Below, piece after piece: positions 1 to 6,378 of a stretch of 23,361 nt of DNA; within the stretch, counting starts at the first letter, position 1; every line of letters begins with the position of its first letter. Source of the stretch: CAYRKQ01 sp964621845 (lineage in GTDB: Bacteria; Patescibacteriota; Saccharimonadia; Saccharimonadales; UBA7683). The stretch lies in NCBI GenBank assembly GCA_964621845.1, contig CAZUOL010000024.1, forward strand, positions 1 to 23,361. Reading direction: 5' to 3'. Position numbers and translations under genes: made by a program. Under the pieces are notes generated by a model, which ran no database searches, was not told the DNA's origin, and saw only the letters and a program-made list of their open reading frames with translations.

Positions 1-1117
1 TTGTGGCATTAACTTCACAAGAGGGTTCGTCGTTTTCGCCAGCGACATCGGCATTGCCTGAATCAGCCCCGCTGCCACCACCGCCCGGCACGGTCTTCCC
101 GGTGGCATTCTCAATATCACCAATACCAATAACTGCTGAATCGTGGCTACCCCCCCACATTGAGTTAGGGCCTCTTGCAAAGGCTCTCGCCATACATGAT
201 TGGTTGCCGCCTTGCCATTCGTCTGAGAAGTCATAGTTACCGTTATCTTCTTTTTGGTGCAGTATCGCAACCTGAGATTTGTCGTCACTTACAGCAATGA
301 CCGCCTTCAAGTGCCCGTTATCATAAAAACAGCCATCACCCTTACCACTACCATTGGCGTAAAAGGTGTACCCCGAGGCATACTTCCCTACGACACCAGT
401 GTTATGGTTTTTGAATGAATCTAGCAGGTCTTTAACTGCAGTACCCTTTTTTGGGTCTAGTTTCTTGAAGGAGGTTCCGTCAAGGTAACTTCGGATTGTA
501 TTGGCACTCTCCCAGTAAAGAAAAGTAGATGCGCCTACGAGCATCTGTTTATTTATACCACCTGACTTTGTAACAGTAATATACTTACCCGCATTGAGCA
601 GATCGGTTTTATCAGTAATTTTTTTATCAGGTTGTATATCTCCGTCAGTGTTCTTAACCACACACCCGCCTGTCGGCCCAATTTCAGAGTTAACAATGTA
701 TACAGTGCTGTCGCTGTTCCCATCATTACCGTCGTTCTGTATGTAGTGGACAATCCCTGATGGGCACTTGCCGTTCACTGGTTTTTGGATAGGCTTGCCG
801 TTGCTACTTGGCCAAAACCAATAGTAGCTTTCATGAAACATTGCACTTTCTCCACCACTACACACATACATATTGTGATCGTCACAGGCTGTTGCTGCAG
901 TTTTGTACACGGTCTTCGTCTTCTTGTCTAGAACGGTGAATGGGTCAACAAAGCGTAGCCTGGTGTTGTCACCTTCTGAGATAGTTTGTGCCTTCCCTTT
1001 CCCATCGTAATATGTGAAGCTAGCAGCATAAGTCGGCTGGAAGGTAACGAACAGGTTGCTAAAAAGCACTACAAAAAGTACGCCCAATATAAAAGATGAC
1101 TTTCGCAGTTGCTGCAT
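1..1117 (-). CDS. Exported cysteine-containing protein of unknown function (C-terminus cut by window edge)
   Basis: The minus-strand frame is open from the ATG at 1117-1115 to the window edge, giving 372 residues with no stop; I translated it by hand. The N-terminus is a clear signal peptide: a basic stretch (QQLRK), a hydrophobic core at about residues 9-24, and a likely cleavage site after TYA or AA near residue 31. The rest is hydrophilic, rich in G, N, D, S and K, with seven cysteines (for example ACDD, MYVC, GGCV, SCMARA), and ends in a Gly/Pro-rich linker (PGGGGSGAD) before the edge. This suggests a secreted or surface-anchored protein with disulfides. I do not recognise the family. It is divergent from the pilin-like array, so a surface-appendage role is possible but inferred only from position. 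Confidence 0.8.
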   Translation of the reverse strand, partial: MQQLRKSSFILGVLFVVLFSNLFVTFQPTYAASFTYYDGKGKAQTISEGDNTRLRFVDPFTVLDKKTKTVYKTAATACDDHNMYVCSGGESAMFHESYYWFWPSSNGKPIQKPVNGKCPSGIVHYIQNDGNDGNSDSTVYIVNSEIGPTGGCVVKNTDGDIQPDKKITDKTDLLNAGKYITVTKSGGINKQMLVGASTFLYWESANTIRSYLDGTSFKKLDPKKGTAVKDLLDSFKNHNTGVVGKYASGYTFYANGSGKGDGCFYDNGHLKAVIAVSDDKSQVAILHQKEDNGNYDFSDEWQGGNQSCMARAFARGPNSMWGGSHDSAVIGIGDIENATGKTVPGGGGSGADSGNADVAGENDEPSCEVNAT

Positions 1118-1126
1118 TTCTGTTAA

Positions 1127-1132
1127 ATTCTA
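1127..1132 (-). promoter_or_regulatory. -10 box for the exported protein gene
   Basis: On the minus strand TAGAAT is preceded by TGG, an extended -10 form, and lies 9 nt before the ATG at 1117. No Shine-Dalgarno fits in the remaining space, so the mRNA would have almost no leader. No convincing -35 is seen. Confidence 0.45.
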
Positions 1133-1188
1133 CCACACGCACCCAAGCATTACTACTTAAAATGCCGCTTTCAAGGCGTGGATCACAA

Positions 1189-1217
1189 TTGTCAAATTAT
1201 AGACCGAATAGTAGTAT
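1189..1217 (+). promoter_or_regulatory. Promoter of the first pilin operon
   Basis: TTGTCA (1189-1194), a 17-bp spacer and TAGTAT (1212-1217) fit a sigma-70-type promoter. The expected transcription start is near 1224, about 14 nt before the ATG at 1238. This placement argues against the upstream in-frame ATG at 1178, which would lie before the promoter. Confidence 0.5.
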
Positions 1218-1237
1218 TAGGTAGAAGACTTATAGCC

Positions 1238-1744
1238 ATGAAGAAAAAGATGTTAAAAAAACCAATTGTAGCCATCGTATGCGCCTTTCTACTGGTACTC
1301 GGTGCTCTATTTCTATGGCCCGCTCAGCTATTTGCACAAGGTACCTCGAGTGATACTAAGAGCTCAAGTAGTCCAGACTCAAGTACGCTCGATCTGCAGC
1401 AGTTCAATAACAATCTGAACGGTAACGGTTCCGCACAGCAGGCAGGGGTTGGTACCGATTGTGGCGGGGTGAAGATTGCCTTTAATGTGGGGTGTCGTGA
1501 TGATTTTTCAAACCCTATTATTGCCTACCTCGTGGCGATTTTGCGGTTTTTGACCTATGGTGTGGGTATTGTCGTCACACTCATGATCGTGGTTGGTGGC
1601 GTGCAGTACGCTGCGGCGGGCGATAACTCCCAATCGGTTGCGGCAGCAAAGAGCCGTATCTTTAACGCGGTGATTGCGCTGCTACTTTATATTTTTGCCT
1701 TTGCCATTCTGAACTTTATTGTACCCGGTGGACTAATTGGGTAG
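1238..1744 (+). CDS. Pilin-like small membrane protein 1 (TrbC/VirB2-type)
   Basis: This 168-residue protein has an N-terminal signal segment (MKKKMLKKP followed by a hydrophobic run ending WPAQLFAQG), a Ser/Asn/Gln-rich linker with two cysteines (DCGG, GCRDD), and two hydrophobic helices. A short basic or polar turn, GGVQYAAAGDNSQSV, separates the helices. That plan matches the T4SS pilin families (TrbC/VirB2) common in CPR genomes. It is the most divergent of the seven array members and opens the first operon. I chose the ATG at 1238 because it gives a typical signal peptide and lies just downstream of a promoter; an in-frame ATG at 1178 is unlikely. Its role is probably a pilus or secretion-channel subunit. 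Confidence 0.75.
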   Translation: MKKKMLKKPIVAIVCAFLLVLGALFLWPAQLFAQGTSSDTKSSSSPDSSTLDLQQFNNNLNGNGSAQQAGVGTDCGGVKIAFNVGCRDDFSNPIIAYLVAILRFLTYGVGIVVTLMIVVGGVQYAAAGDNSQSVAAAKSRIFNAVIALLLYIFAFAILNFIVPGGLIG

Positions 1745-1753
1745 GATGTAACT

Positions 1754-2155
1754 ATGGCTGAATCATTGCTACTACTTATACAACCCGTCAAGCAGCTTGC
1801 TATCAGTTGTGGCAACGCAGGGTTGCTTGGCTTTCCGACCTGGTATAAATACTTAGACGGCACCATCATCACCCAGCAGGTGAAAGACGGCGCAACTGTA
1901 GAAGTTTGCCAGCCGATGCTCCGCGGGATTAATGATGTATGGCTCGTGGTGGCAGCTATTATTGAGCTCTTGCTTCGGATCGGCACCATCATCACCATCG
2001 GTTTCATCATTTGGGGCGGCATTCGCTTAATTGTTAGCCAGGGTGACCCAGGCAACGTAAAAGCGGGCCGCGAAACCATTCAAAATGCAGTGATTGGCCT
2101 GGTGATTATGCTCGTTGCAACTGGCATGGTGCACTTTGTAGCAGGGAGGTTTTAA
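1754..2155 (+). CDS. Pilin-like small membrane protein 2
   Basis: This 133-residue protein begins 9 nt after the stop of the previous gene. It lacks a classical signal peptide, although its N-terminus is mildly hydrophobic (MAESLLLLIQPV). It has two cysteines (SCGN, VCQP) and two C-terminal hydrophobic helices separated by the polar turn GGIRLIVSQGDPGNVKAGRE. This turn parallels the GGFRYIISGGDS turn of the later array members, which is why I place it in the same family. Tight spacing to both neighbours indicates co-transcription. It may be a specialised or minor subunit rather than the main pilin. Confidence 0.7.
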   Translation: MAESLLLLIQPVKQLAISCGNAGLLGFPTWYKYLDGTIITQQVKDGATVEVCQPMLRGINDVWLVVAAIIELLLRIGTIITIGFIIWGGIRLIVSQGDPGNVKAGRETIQNAVIGLVIMLVATGMVHFVAGRF

Positions 2156-2449
2156 ATGCATATACTGTTGTTGCTCGCGCAAACCATTTTAGATAAAGAC
2201 ACGGTGAATTTACCAGCGGTGGCGGCCGATCAAAGCACCGTGACGGTTATTTTGAACTTGGTCTGGAAGGTGCTTGGCATGCTTTCGGTGTTGTTTGTGG
2301 CTATTGGCGGGCTGAAGTACACACTTTCAGGAGGTGATTCTAACCAGGTGAACAGCGCTAAAAACACAATTTTGTATGCCGTGATTGGCCTCGTAATTTC
2401 TCTGAGCGTTTATCTGATAGTGAACTTTGTACTAGGAAAGTTAAAATGA
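2156..2449 (+). CDS. Pilin-like small membrane protein 3 (short form)
   Basis: This is the shortest member at 97 residues. Its ATG follows the TAA of the previous gene with no spacer, and its TGA overlaps the next ATG by 4 nt (ATGA), so translational coupling is likely. It consists of a brief N-terminal region (MHILLLLAQTILDKD), then two hydrophobic helices around the turn GGLKYTLSGGDSNQVNSAKN, and ends in KLK. The turn and second helix (ILYAVIGLVISLSVY) are clearly homologous to the following genes. The protein is essentially the two-helix core without the long exported linker. Confidence 0.72.
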   Translation: MHILLLLAQTILDKDTVNLPAVAADQSTVTVILNLVWKVLGMLSVLFVAIGGLKYTLSGGDSNQVNSAKNTILYAVIGLVISLSVYLIVNFVLGKLK

Positions 2450-2859
2450 AGAAGCTGCTGGCAGGCGCTTTCTCGCTCGTGCTGCTTACAGTGATAAGCA
2501 TATTTGGGCAAGCGAGCCTTTCGCCCGCTGCTGTGCATGCCGTTGACCCAAATGAAGCCATTTGTAGCAATCTGGTTGATCCAAGTAACCCACCAGCAAT
2601 TTGTACTGCTGGTGGGGCAACCGATCCGATAACTGGCAAAAAAGGGCTCTTCCCCACGCTGATTGAACTTGTGATATTTTTGACAGCTGCTATATCGGTT
2701 GTGATGATCATCATCGGTGGCTTCCGTTACATTATTTCAGGTGGTGATAGCAATGGCATCCAAGGTGCCAAGAACACGATCATCTATGCTTTAGTTGGCC
2801 TCGTGATTGCGGTATTTTCACAAACCATCGTCAGCGTGGTGCTTTCTAAGCTGAAGTAG
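2446..2859 (+). CDS. Pilin-like protein 4 (TrbC/VirB2-type)
   Basis: This 137-residue protein has a signal peptide (MKKLLAGAFSLVLLTVISIFG, with an A-x-A site near AVHA), a short exported segment with two cysteines (AICSN, AICTAGG), then two helices around GGFRYIISGGDSNGIQGAKN and a VVLSKLK tail. It overlaps the preceding gene by 4 nt and closes the first operon. At DNA level 20 nt around the turn (2741-2760) are identical to the next gene (3199-3218), marking it as the link between the divergent operon members and the three near-identical later cassettes. Confidence 0.78.
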   Translation: MKKLLAGAFSLVLLTVISIFGQASLSPAAVHAVDPNEAICSNLVDPSNPPAICTAGGATDPITGKKGLFPTLIELVIFLTAAISVVMIIIGGFRYIISGGDSNGIQGAKNTIIYALVGLVIAVFSQTIVSVVLSKLK

Positions 2860-2861
2860 GT

Positions 2862-2890
2862 TTGAAAACTGTGGCCTATTTCGCTATGCT
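2862..2890 (+). promoter_or_regulatory. Promoter of pilin gene 5
   Basis: TTGAAA (2862-2867), 17 bp, TATGCT (2885-2890). It lies between the pilin 4 stop and pilin 5, so gene 5 can be transcribed independently. The leader carries an AAAGGA Shine-Dalgarno before ATGATG. Confidence 0.6.
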
Positions 2891-2918
2891 TTAGGTAACC
2901 AATAAAGGAAAACAAGAC

Positions 2919-3320
2919 ATGATGAAAAAACTGAACGTGGCAAAATTAATACTCGCAAGCAGTGCGCTTTTATTCGGACTGGCTTTTGCGCAACCAATAC
3001 AGGCACAAACTGCCCCATCGAGTGCGGTTGACGCCGCCTGCGCGGGGGTTGAGGCAGCTGGCGGCAATTGTGATGCAACCGATTCGCAGAGTTCGTTTAA
3101 TACTATAATGGCTAAAATTATCAACGTGTTTTCGGTAGTGGTGGGCGCTGTTTCGGTGCTGATGATCATCATCGGCGGCTTTCGATATGTTATCTCCGGT
3201 GGTGATAGCAATGGCATTCAAGGGGCCAAGAACACCATTATTTATGCACTGGTTGGTTTGGTGATTGTGCTCTTCTCACAAATCATCGTGCGCTTTGTGC
3301 TCAAAGCCACCACAGCGTAG
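2919..3320 (+). CDS. Pilin-like protein 5 (TrbC/VirB2-type)
   Basis: This 133-residue protein has a clear signal peptide (MMKKLNVAKLILASSALLFG, cleavage near IQAQ) and a mature region of about 100 residues. Two cysteines (AACAG, GNCDA) precede the helix pair around GGFRYVISGGDSNGIQGAKN. The C-terminus QIIVRFVLKATTA is shared with gene 6. The start could be the first or second ATG of ATGATG (2919 or 2922). It has its own promoter and Shine-Dalgarno, so it is a stand-alone cassette. The short mature protein with paired cysteines and two helices fits a VirB2/TrbC pilin subunit. Confidence 0.8.
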   Translation: MMKKLNVAKLILASSALLFGLAFAQPIQAQTAPSSAVDAACAGVEAAGGNCDATDSQSSFNTIMAKIINVFSVVVGAVSVLMIIIGGFRYVISGGDSNGIQGAKNTIIYALVGLVIVLFSQIIVRFVLKATTA

Positions 3321-3344
3321 CCATTCAGCACAGGCAGTTGGCAC

Positions 3345-3373
3345 TTGCGCCGCATATAAAGATCAGATATAAT
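3345..3373 (+). promoter_or_regulatory. Promoter of pilin gene 6
   Basis: A perfect TATAAT (3368-3373) lies 17 bp after a weak TTGCGC (3345-3350). The leader carries an AAAGGA Shine-Dalgarno about 10 nt before the GTG start. Confidence 0.55.
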
Positions 3374-3408
3374 TCGGGCTATAACCATAAGAAAGGAAAC
3401 ATTACAAC

Positions 3409-3825
3409 GTGAAAGCTTTTATCAAAAAAATTGTAGCAACTTTTGGAGCCGCTGCTCTATTGTTAGTACCGCAGGTCGCACTTGCTGGTTCGGTACACGC
3501 ACAATCAACCGATATTCAACAAAGTGTCTGTCAGGGTGTAACACTTGATGGCAGCGCGACTGCTTCAACGTGTACTTCTGAAGATTCACAGAACAACTTC
3601 AACACCTTGATGGCTCGTGTTATCAATATCTTCTCGATTGTTGTTGGTTCGATCTCAGTTATCATGATCATCATCGGTGGCTTCCGCTACATCATCTCAA
3701 ATGGTGATAGCAACAGTGTGACTGGTGCCAAAAACACCATTCTCTATGCTATTGTTGGTTTGGTGATTGTACTCTTCTCGCAGATCATCGTGCGCTTTGT
3801 GCTCAAAGCCACCACTTCAGCGTAA
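3409..3825 (+). CDS. Pilin-like protein 6 (TrbC/VirB2-type), mosaic with its neighbours
   Basis: This 138-residue protein starts at GTG, supported by the AAAGGA Shine-Dalgarno. The signal peptide (MKAFIKKIVATFGAAALLLV) ends near VHAQS. Two cysteines (SVCQG, STCTS) precede two helices around GGFRYIISNGDSNSVTGAKN. Its 3' part is mosaic: 32 nt at 3748-3779 are identical to gene 7 (4302-4333), and the next 32-nt block at 3784-3815 is identical to gene 5 (3282-3313). A strong hairpin terminator follows, so this is a monocistronic unit. It is likely a pilus subunit made as one of several alternative or mixed pilins. Confidence 0.8.
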   Translation: MKAFIKKIVATFGAAALLLVPQVALAGSVHAQSTDIQQSVCQGVTLDGSATASTCTSEDSQNNFNTLMARVINIFSIVVGSISVIMIIIGGFRYIISNGDSNSVTGAKNTILYAIVGLVIVLFSQIIVRFVLKATTSA

Positions 3826-3853
3826 TAGCAAGCACATTAGACCTACGTAAAAA

Positions 3854-3882
3854 AATAAACGGCCCAGATCGGGTCGTTTATT
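3854..3882 (+). terminator. Intrinsic terminator after pilin 6
   Basis: A 12-bp stem with one G-U pair (3854-3865 with 3871-3882) and a 5-nt loop. The GC-rich inner part is flanked by an A-rich left arm and a T-rich right arm, so it may work in both directions. Confidence 0.7.
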
Positions 3883-3899
3883 TATAGGTGCGTAAATGG

Positions 3900-3905
3900 T
3901 ATGAT
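3900..3905 (+). promoter_or_regulatory. Extended -10 promoter of pilin 7 (sets a leaderless start)
   Basis: TGG-TATGAT lies 6 nt before the ATG at 3912. This makes 3912 the likely start and rules out the upstream GTG at 3888, which lies before the promoter. Confidence 0.5.
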
Positions 3906-3911
3906 ATGGGC

Positions 3912-4427
3912 ATGTTAAGACGACATCTCACTACAGTTTTTATGGGTATGCTCATGGCGTTGGCATTCGTTCTAGTGACCTCGCATGCAGCGTGGGCGAC
4001 GACAACAAGCCAACCACAGGAAACAACAGTGCCGGCAACGACGCAGTCGATTGCAAATGGCGTTTGCCAAGGGGTGCTTGGTACCGAAGATACCAGCACC
4101 GATAGCAGTGTAACCATAAAAGACTGCACTACTAATGATGGCGGAGAAACCTTCATGGGGGTTATAAAGCGGATTATCAACATGTTTTCTATTCTGGTCG
4201 GCTCCGTTTCGGTGATTATGATCATCATCGGCGGCTTCCGCTACATTATTTCTGGCGGTGATTCTGCCGGCGTTGGTGCGGCCACAATCACCATTCTCTA
4301 CGCTATTGTTGGTTTGGTGATTGTACTCTTCTCACAAATCATTGTGCGGTTCATTGTTTCTAACCTTACAAATGTGACAAACACCACTACGCAGCAACCA
4401 ACGAGCTCACAAACCACCACCAAGTAG
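3912..4427 (+). CDS. Pilin-like protein 7 with extended Thr/Gln-rich ends
   Basis: From the ATG at 3912 this is 171 residues, the longest of the array. The signal peptide is MLRRHLTTVFMGMLMALAFVLV ending near AAWA (listed here as its hydrophobic course). The mature N-terminal linker is Thr-rich (TTTSQPQETTVPATTQ), followed by two cysteines (GVCQG, KDCTT) and the two helices around GGFRYIISGGDSAGVGAATI. A polar C-terminal tail (TNTTTQQPTSSQTTTK) is absent from the other members. The terminal Thr/Ser/Gln extensions could be exposed or glycosylated in the assembled filament; this is inference. The alternative start is GTG at 3888. Confidence 0.77.
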   Translation: MLRRHLTTVFMGMLMALAFVLVTSHAAWATTTSQPQETTVPATTQSIANGVCQGVLGTEDTSTDSSVTIKDCTTNDGGETFMGVIKRIINMFSILVGSVSVIMIIIGGFRYIISGGDSAGVGAATITILYAIVGLVIVLFSQIIVRFIVSNLTNVTNTTTQQPTSSQTTTK

Positions 4428-4465
4428 CCGAAACTGCCCCTTATTTATAGAGATGCTTTCTTGAC

Positions 4466-4493
4466 CGTCATCCCTGCGTAGGCAGGGATCCAG
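4466..4493 (+). repeat. REP-like hairpin, left copy of an inverted pair
   Basis: A 28-nt unit contains an 8-bp stem, ATCCCTGC/GCAGGGAT, with a GTAG loop, flanked by CGTC and CCAG. The unit recurs inverted at 4802-4829 with 25 of 28 positions identical. One pair of differences (C-G here, T-A there) preserves the stem, and the other is in the loop. A -10-like TACACT (4494-4499) follows immediately and could drive the enclosed nuclease gene. Confidence 0.85.
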
Positions 4494-4507
4494 TACACTA
4501 AAAAGTA

Positions 4508-4798
4508 GTGATGAGAAAAAACGGCTACGTATATATACTCGCTAGCAAGAAGAACGGCACTCTCTACATTGGTGTAACCTCAGACCTTATCAAGCGCATT
4601 GCCCAACATAAGCTGAAAAGTGTTGAGGGGTTCACGAAACAGTATGCAGTCGATACATTAGTGTGGTATGAAGCCCATGACACAATTGAATCCGCCATAC
4701 TGCGAGAAAAGCAGATTAAAAAATGGAAGCGACTTTGGAAAATAAGAGAGATTGAAGAGCTTAATCCAGAATGGAGGGATCTTTCTGATGATTTTTGA
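4508..4798 (+). CDS. GIY-YIG nuclease domain protein (UPF0213/URI type), inside inverted REP-like repeats
   Basis: This 96-residue protein is a single GIY-YIG domain. GYVYILASKKNGTLYIGVTS supplies the two tripeptide-like strands, followed by DLIKRIAQHK with the conserved Arg and His. A conserved Glu lies in the ILREKQIKKWKR helix. The family consists of small stand-alone nucleases related to the UvrC N-terminal domain; most are uncharacterised and some are linked to mobile DNA. The start is GTG at 4508 or the adjacent ATG at 4511. GTG lies 8 nt after TACACT, so a leaderless message is possible. The gene is exactly enclosed by two inverted REP-like hairpins, forming a 364-bp cassette between the pilin array and hsp20. 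Confidence 0.85.
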   Translation: MMRKNGYVYILASKKNGTLYIGVTSDLIKRIAQHKLKSVEGFTKQYAVDTLVWYEAHDTIESAILREKQIKKWKRLWKIREIEELNPEWRDLSDDF

Positions 4799-4801
4799 GG
4801 G

Positions 4802-4829
4802 CTGGATTCCTGCCTGCGCAGGAATGACG
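4802..4829 (-). repeat. REP-like hairpin, right copy of an inverted pair
   Basis: The reverse complement has the stem ATTCCTGC/GCAGGAAT with loop GCAG and the same CGTC and CCAG flanks as the left copy. It lies 3 nt after the nuclease stop and 8 nt before the hsp20 stop, so it may also act as a transcription barrier between these convergent genes. Confidence 0.85.
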
Positions 4830-4837
4830 CTACATGT

Positions 4838-5344
4838 TTAGCTGATCTGGATCTTCTTAACGGTTTCTTGCTTTACTTTCGTGAAGCTGATGGTAAGTAC
4901 ACCATCTTTTAATACTGCCTCAATCTCATCTTCTTTTACCGGAACAGGCAAAGCGAGCGTACGGCTGAACTCACCCCAGTAGCATTCTTGCACATGATAA
5001 TTTTCAGCATCTACCTCATCACCACTGGTAAGGGTGCCCTTGATGGTCAAGGTGTTATCAGAAATGCTAACATCGAGATCATCTTTATTTACTCCAGCAG
5101 TTCGTGCTTTCACTACCAACTTCTCTTTGGTTTCGTAGACGTCAACCGCTAGCATGCCCGGCATGTCTTGCATTTGGTCGTCATCCCAATCGCCCTCATC
5201 AGATGCCTGGCTCGCGCCAGCACTTACCTGGGTATCATCGCTCCCACCATCATCAACACCAGTAGGTACACTGTCATCTAAAAAAGCGGCCGTTAGTTCA
5301 TCTTCCATTAATAAGTCGTTATCGTTTTTTTGGCGTCGCGCCAT
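4838..5344 (-). CDS. Small heat-shock protein (Hsp20/alpha-crystallin family)
   Basis: This 168-residue protein has an acidic, disordered N-terminal arm of about 60 residues (DDGGSDDTQV, DEGDWDDDQM). An alpha-crystallin domain runs from about residue 63 to 155 (LAVDVYETKEKLVVKA, then DDLDVSISDNTLTIKG, then ECYWGEFSRTLALP, then LKDGVLTISF). It ends in an I-x-I tail (KKIQIS) used for oligomerisation. It acts as an ATP-independent holdase for unfolding proteins in the cytoplasm. The acidic N-arm is unusual, since sHSP N-arms are usually hydrophobic. A GGAGGA Shine-Dalgarno (plus-strand TCCTCC at 5350) and a perfect TATAAT upstream suggest strong expression. Confidence 0.93.
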   Translation of the reverse strand: MARRQKNDNDLLMEDELTAAFLDDSVPTGVDDGGSDDTQVSAGASQASDEGDWDDDQMQDMPGMLAVDVYETKEKLVVKARTAGVNKDDLDVSISDNTLTIKGTLTSGDEVDAENYHVQECYWGEFSRTLALPVPVKEDEIEAVLKDGVLTISFTKVKQETVKKIQIS

Positions 5345-5385
5345 AGATGTCCTCCACTTTCTCGCAGTTTTTATAACCTGCTTGC

Positions 5386-5415
5386 ATTATAGCGAAAACT
5401 TGGCGAGCTATGCAA
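5386..5415 (-). promoter_or_regulatory. hsp20 promoter
   Basis: On the minus strand TTGCAT (5410-5415), 18 bp, TATAAT (5386-5391). The 5' leader is about 35 nt and carries GGAGGA before the ATG at 5344. No CIRCE-like inverted repeat is visible. Confidence 0.6.
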
Positions 5416-5440
5416 TAATCGGGTAGAAGGTGTTGTAAAA

Positions 5441-6127
5441 ATGTTTAAGTCCCCTTTTGAGCTTTTGGTGAATGCAGTGACGGTTGAACCGTGCGTTATC
5501 TGTAATTATAAGGGCCTTGCCTTATGTCACGCCTGCTATGAGAATGCTTTTTCTGAGCCTGATTATCGTTGTTACATCTGCAACAAGCTGACCAGGCAGG
5601 GGTCTGTCTGTAAATCTTGCAAGCCACGCTCTCGGTTACGTCATGTCTGGTGGCTTGGGGACTATAAAACTGAGCTAAAAGAACTGGTTTTACAAATGAA
5701 ATACCAACGAAAGCGCGAAACAGCCCGGCTGCTCGGGGCGTATTTAGCGCAGAAGATAACATATCTGCCAGAGGATACGTTGGTAGTACATCTTCCTACG
5801 GCATCGAGCCGTGTGCGCCGAAGGGGTTTTGATCAAGCCCAGCTGATCGCCCAAAGCTTTGCAGAGGCTCGTCATCTCACCTATCGGAACGCACTGCAGC
5901 GTACCGGTCAAAAAGAACTGATTGGAAAGCGTCGAATTGACCGTATGAAGGCCATGCAAGGAGTTTTCAAGTTGCAGGCGAATACTACTCTTTCCGGAAA
6001 AAGTATATTGCTGGTTGACGATGTGCTCACGACTGGTGCAAGTTTAGAGTCTGCTGCCACCACGCTTCGTGAAGCCGGTGCACAGCATGTTGCTGCCGTA
6101 GTGGTCGCCCGCCGTTTATTAAACTAG
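5441..6127 (+). CDS. comF: ComF family phosphoribosyltransferase-like competence protein
   Basis: This 228-residue protein carries two N-terminal zinc-ribbon Cys sets: C18/C21 with C29/C32, and C44/C47 with C57/C60. A type I phosphoribosyltransferase fold follows, with the PRPP-binding motif LLVDDVLTTGAS at about residues 190-201 and the family signature RRRGFDQAQLIA near residue 127. ComFC-type proteins are needed for uptake of transforming DNA after it enters the cytoplasm; CPR bacteria commonly keep competence genes. A GAAGGTG Shine-Dalgarno lies about 10 nt before the ATG. It is divergent from hsp20, with interleaved promoters between them, and is followed closely by tRNA-Ser. Confidence 0.92.
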   Translation: MFKSPFELLVNAVTVEPCVICNYKGLALCHACYENAFSEPDYRCYICNKLTRQGSVCKSCKPRSRLRHVWWLGDYKTELKELVLQMKYQRKRETARLLGAYLAQKITYLPEDTLVVHLPTASSRVRRRGFDQAQLIAQSFAEARHLTYRNALQRTGQKELIGKRRIDRMKAMQGVFKLQANTTLSGKSILLVDDVLTTGASLESAATTLREAGAQHVAAVVVARRLLN

Positions 6128-6137
6128 CTTCATCTGT

Positions 6138-6143
6138 TAAAAT
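6138..6143 (+). promoter_or_regulatory. -10 box of tRNA-Ser(UGA)
   Basis: TAAAAT ends 10 nt before the tRNA 5' end. The -35 region falls in the end of comF and is weak. The same -10 followed by a GGAGAGGTGC start recurs at 9790-9814. Confidence 0.5.
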
Positions 6144-6153
6144 AGACCGCGAT

Positions 6154-6243
6154 GGAGAGGTGCCCGAGTGGTTGAAGGGACCGGTCTTGAAAACCGGCAG
6201 GCCGGCAACGGTCTCGATGGTTCGAATCCCTCCCTCTCCGCCA
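6154..6243 (+). tRNA. tRNA-Ser (anticodon UGA)
   Basis: A class II tRNA of 90 nt including the encoded CCA. The acceptor pairs GGAGAGG with CCTCTCC, with discriminator G. The anticodon stem CCGGT/ACCGG holds the loop CTTGAAA, so the anticodon is UGA. A long variable arm and a TTCGAAT T-loop are present. It reads UCA and probably other UCN codons. Its acceptor 3' strand is followed directly after CCA by GGAGAGG, so CCTCTCC-GCCA-GGAGAGG (6233-6250) is a perfect inverted repeat centred on the CCA. Confidence 0.97.
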
Positions 6244-6284
6244 GGAGAGGAGCGCTCAGCATTTATGCTGGGCGTTTCTCTTCT
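6243..6284 (+). terminator. Long hairpin starting at the tRNA-Ser CCA end
   Basis: A 19-bp stem with a few G-U pairs (6243-6261 with 6266-6284) and a TTTA loop begins on the last base of the CCA. It has no separate U tract, so it may be a processing or RNA-stabilising hairpin rather than a simple terminator. Confidence 0.55.
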
Positions 6285-6378
6285 AGTGAAGTGAAAGGAT
6301 TGGGTTCTAAGGTTCGGTGAAGTGAGGTCACGTGCAGAAGTTTACATCGAGCCTGACCGAACAGAGAAGCGGAGCGCT

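Noticed and set aside
3..236. Plus-strand ORF at the left edge
   Set aside because: It lies antisense to the exported protein frame, which is continuously open for over 1.1 kb with a signal peptide.
1687..4228. Minus-strand ORFs opposite the pilin genes
   Set aside because: Several similar antisense ORFs appear because the pilins themselves are paralogous; they lack promoters or Shine-Dalgarno sites and any recognisable domain.
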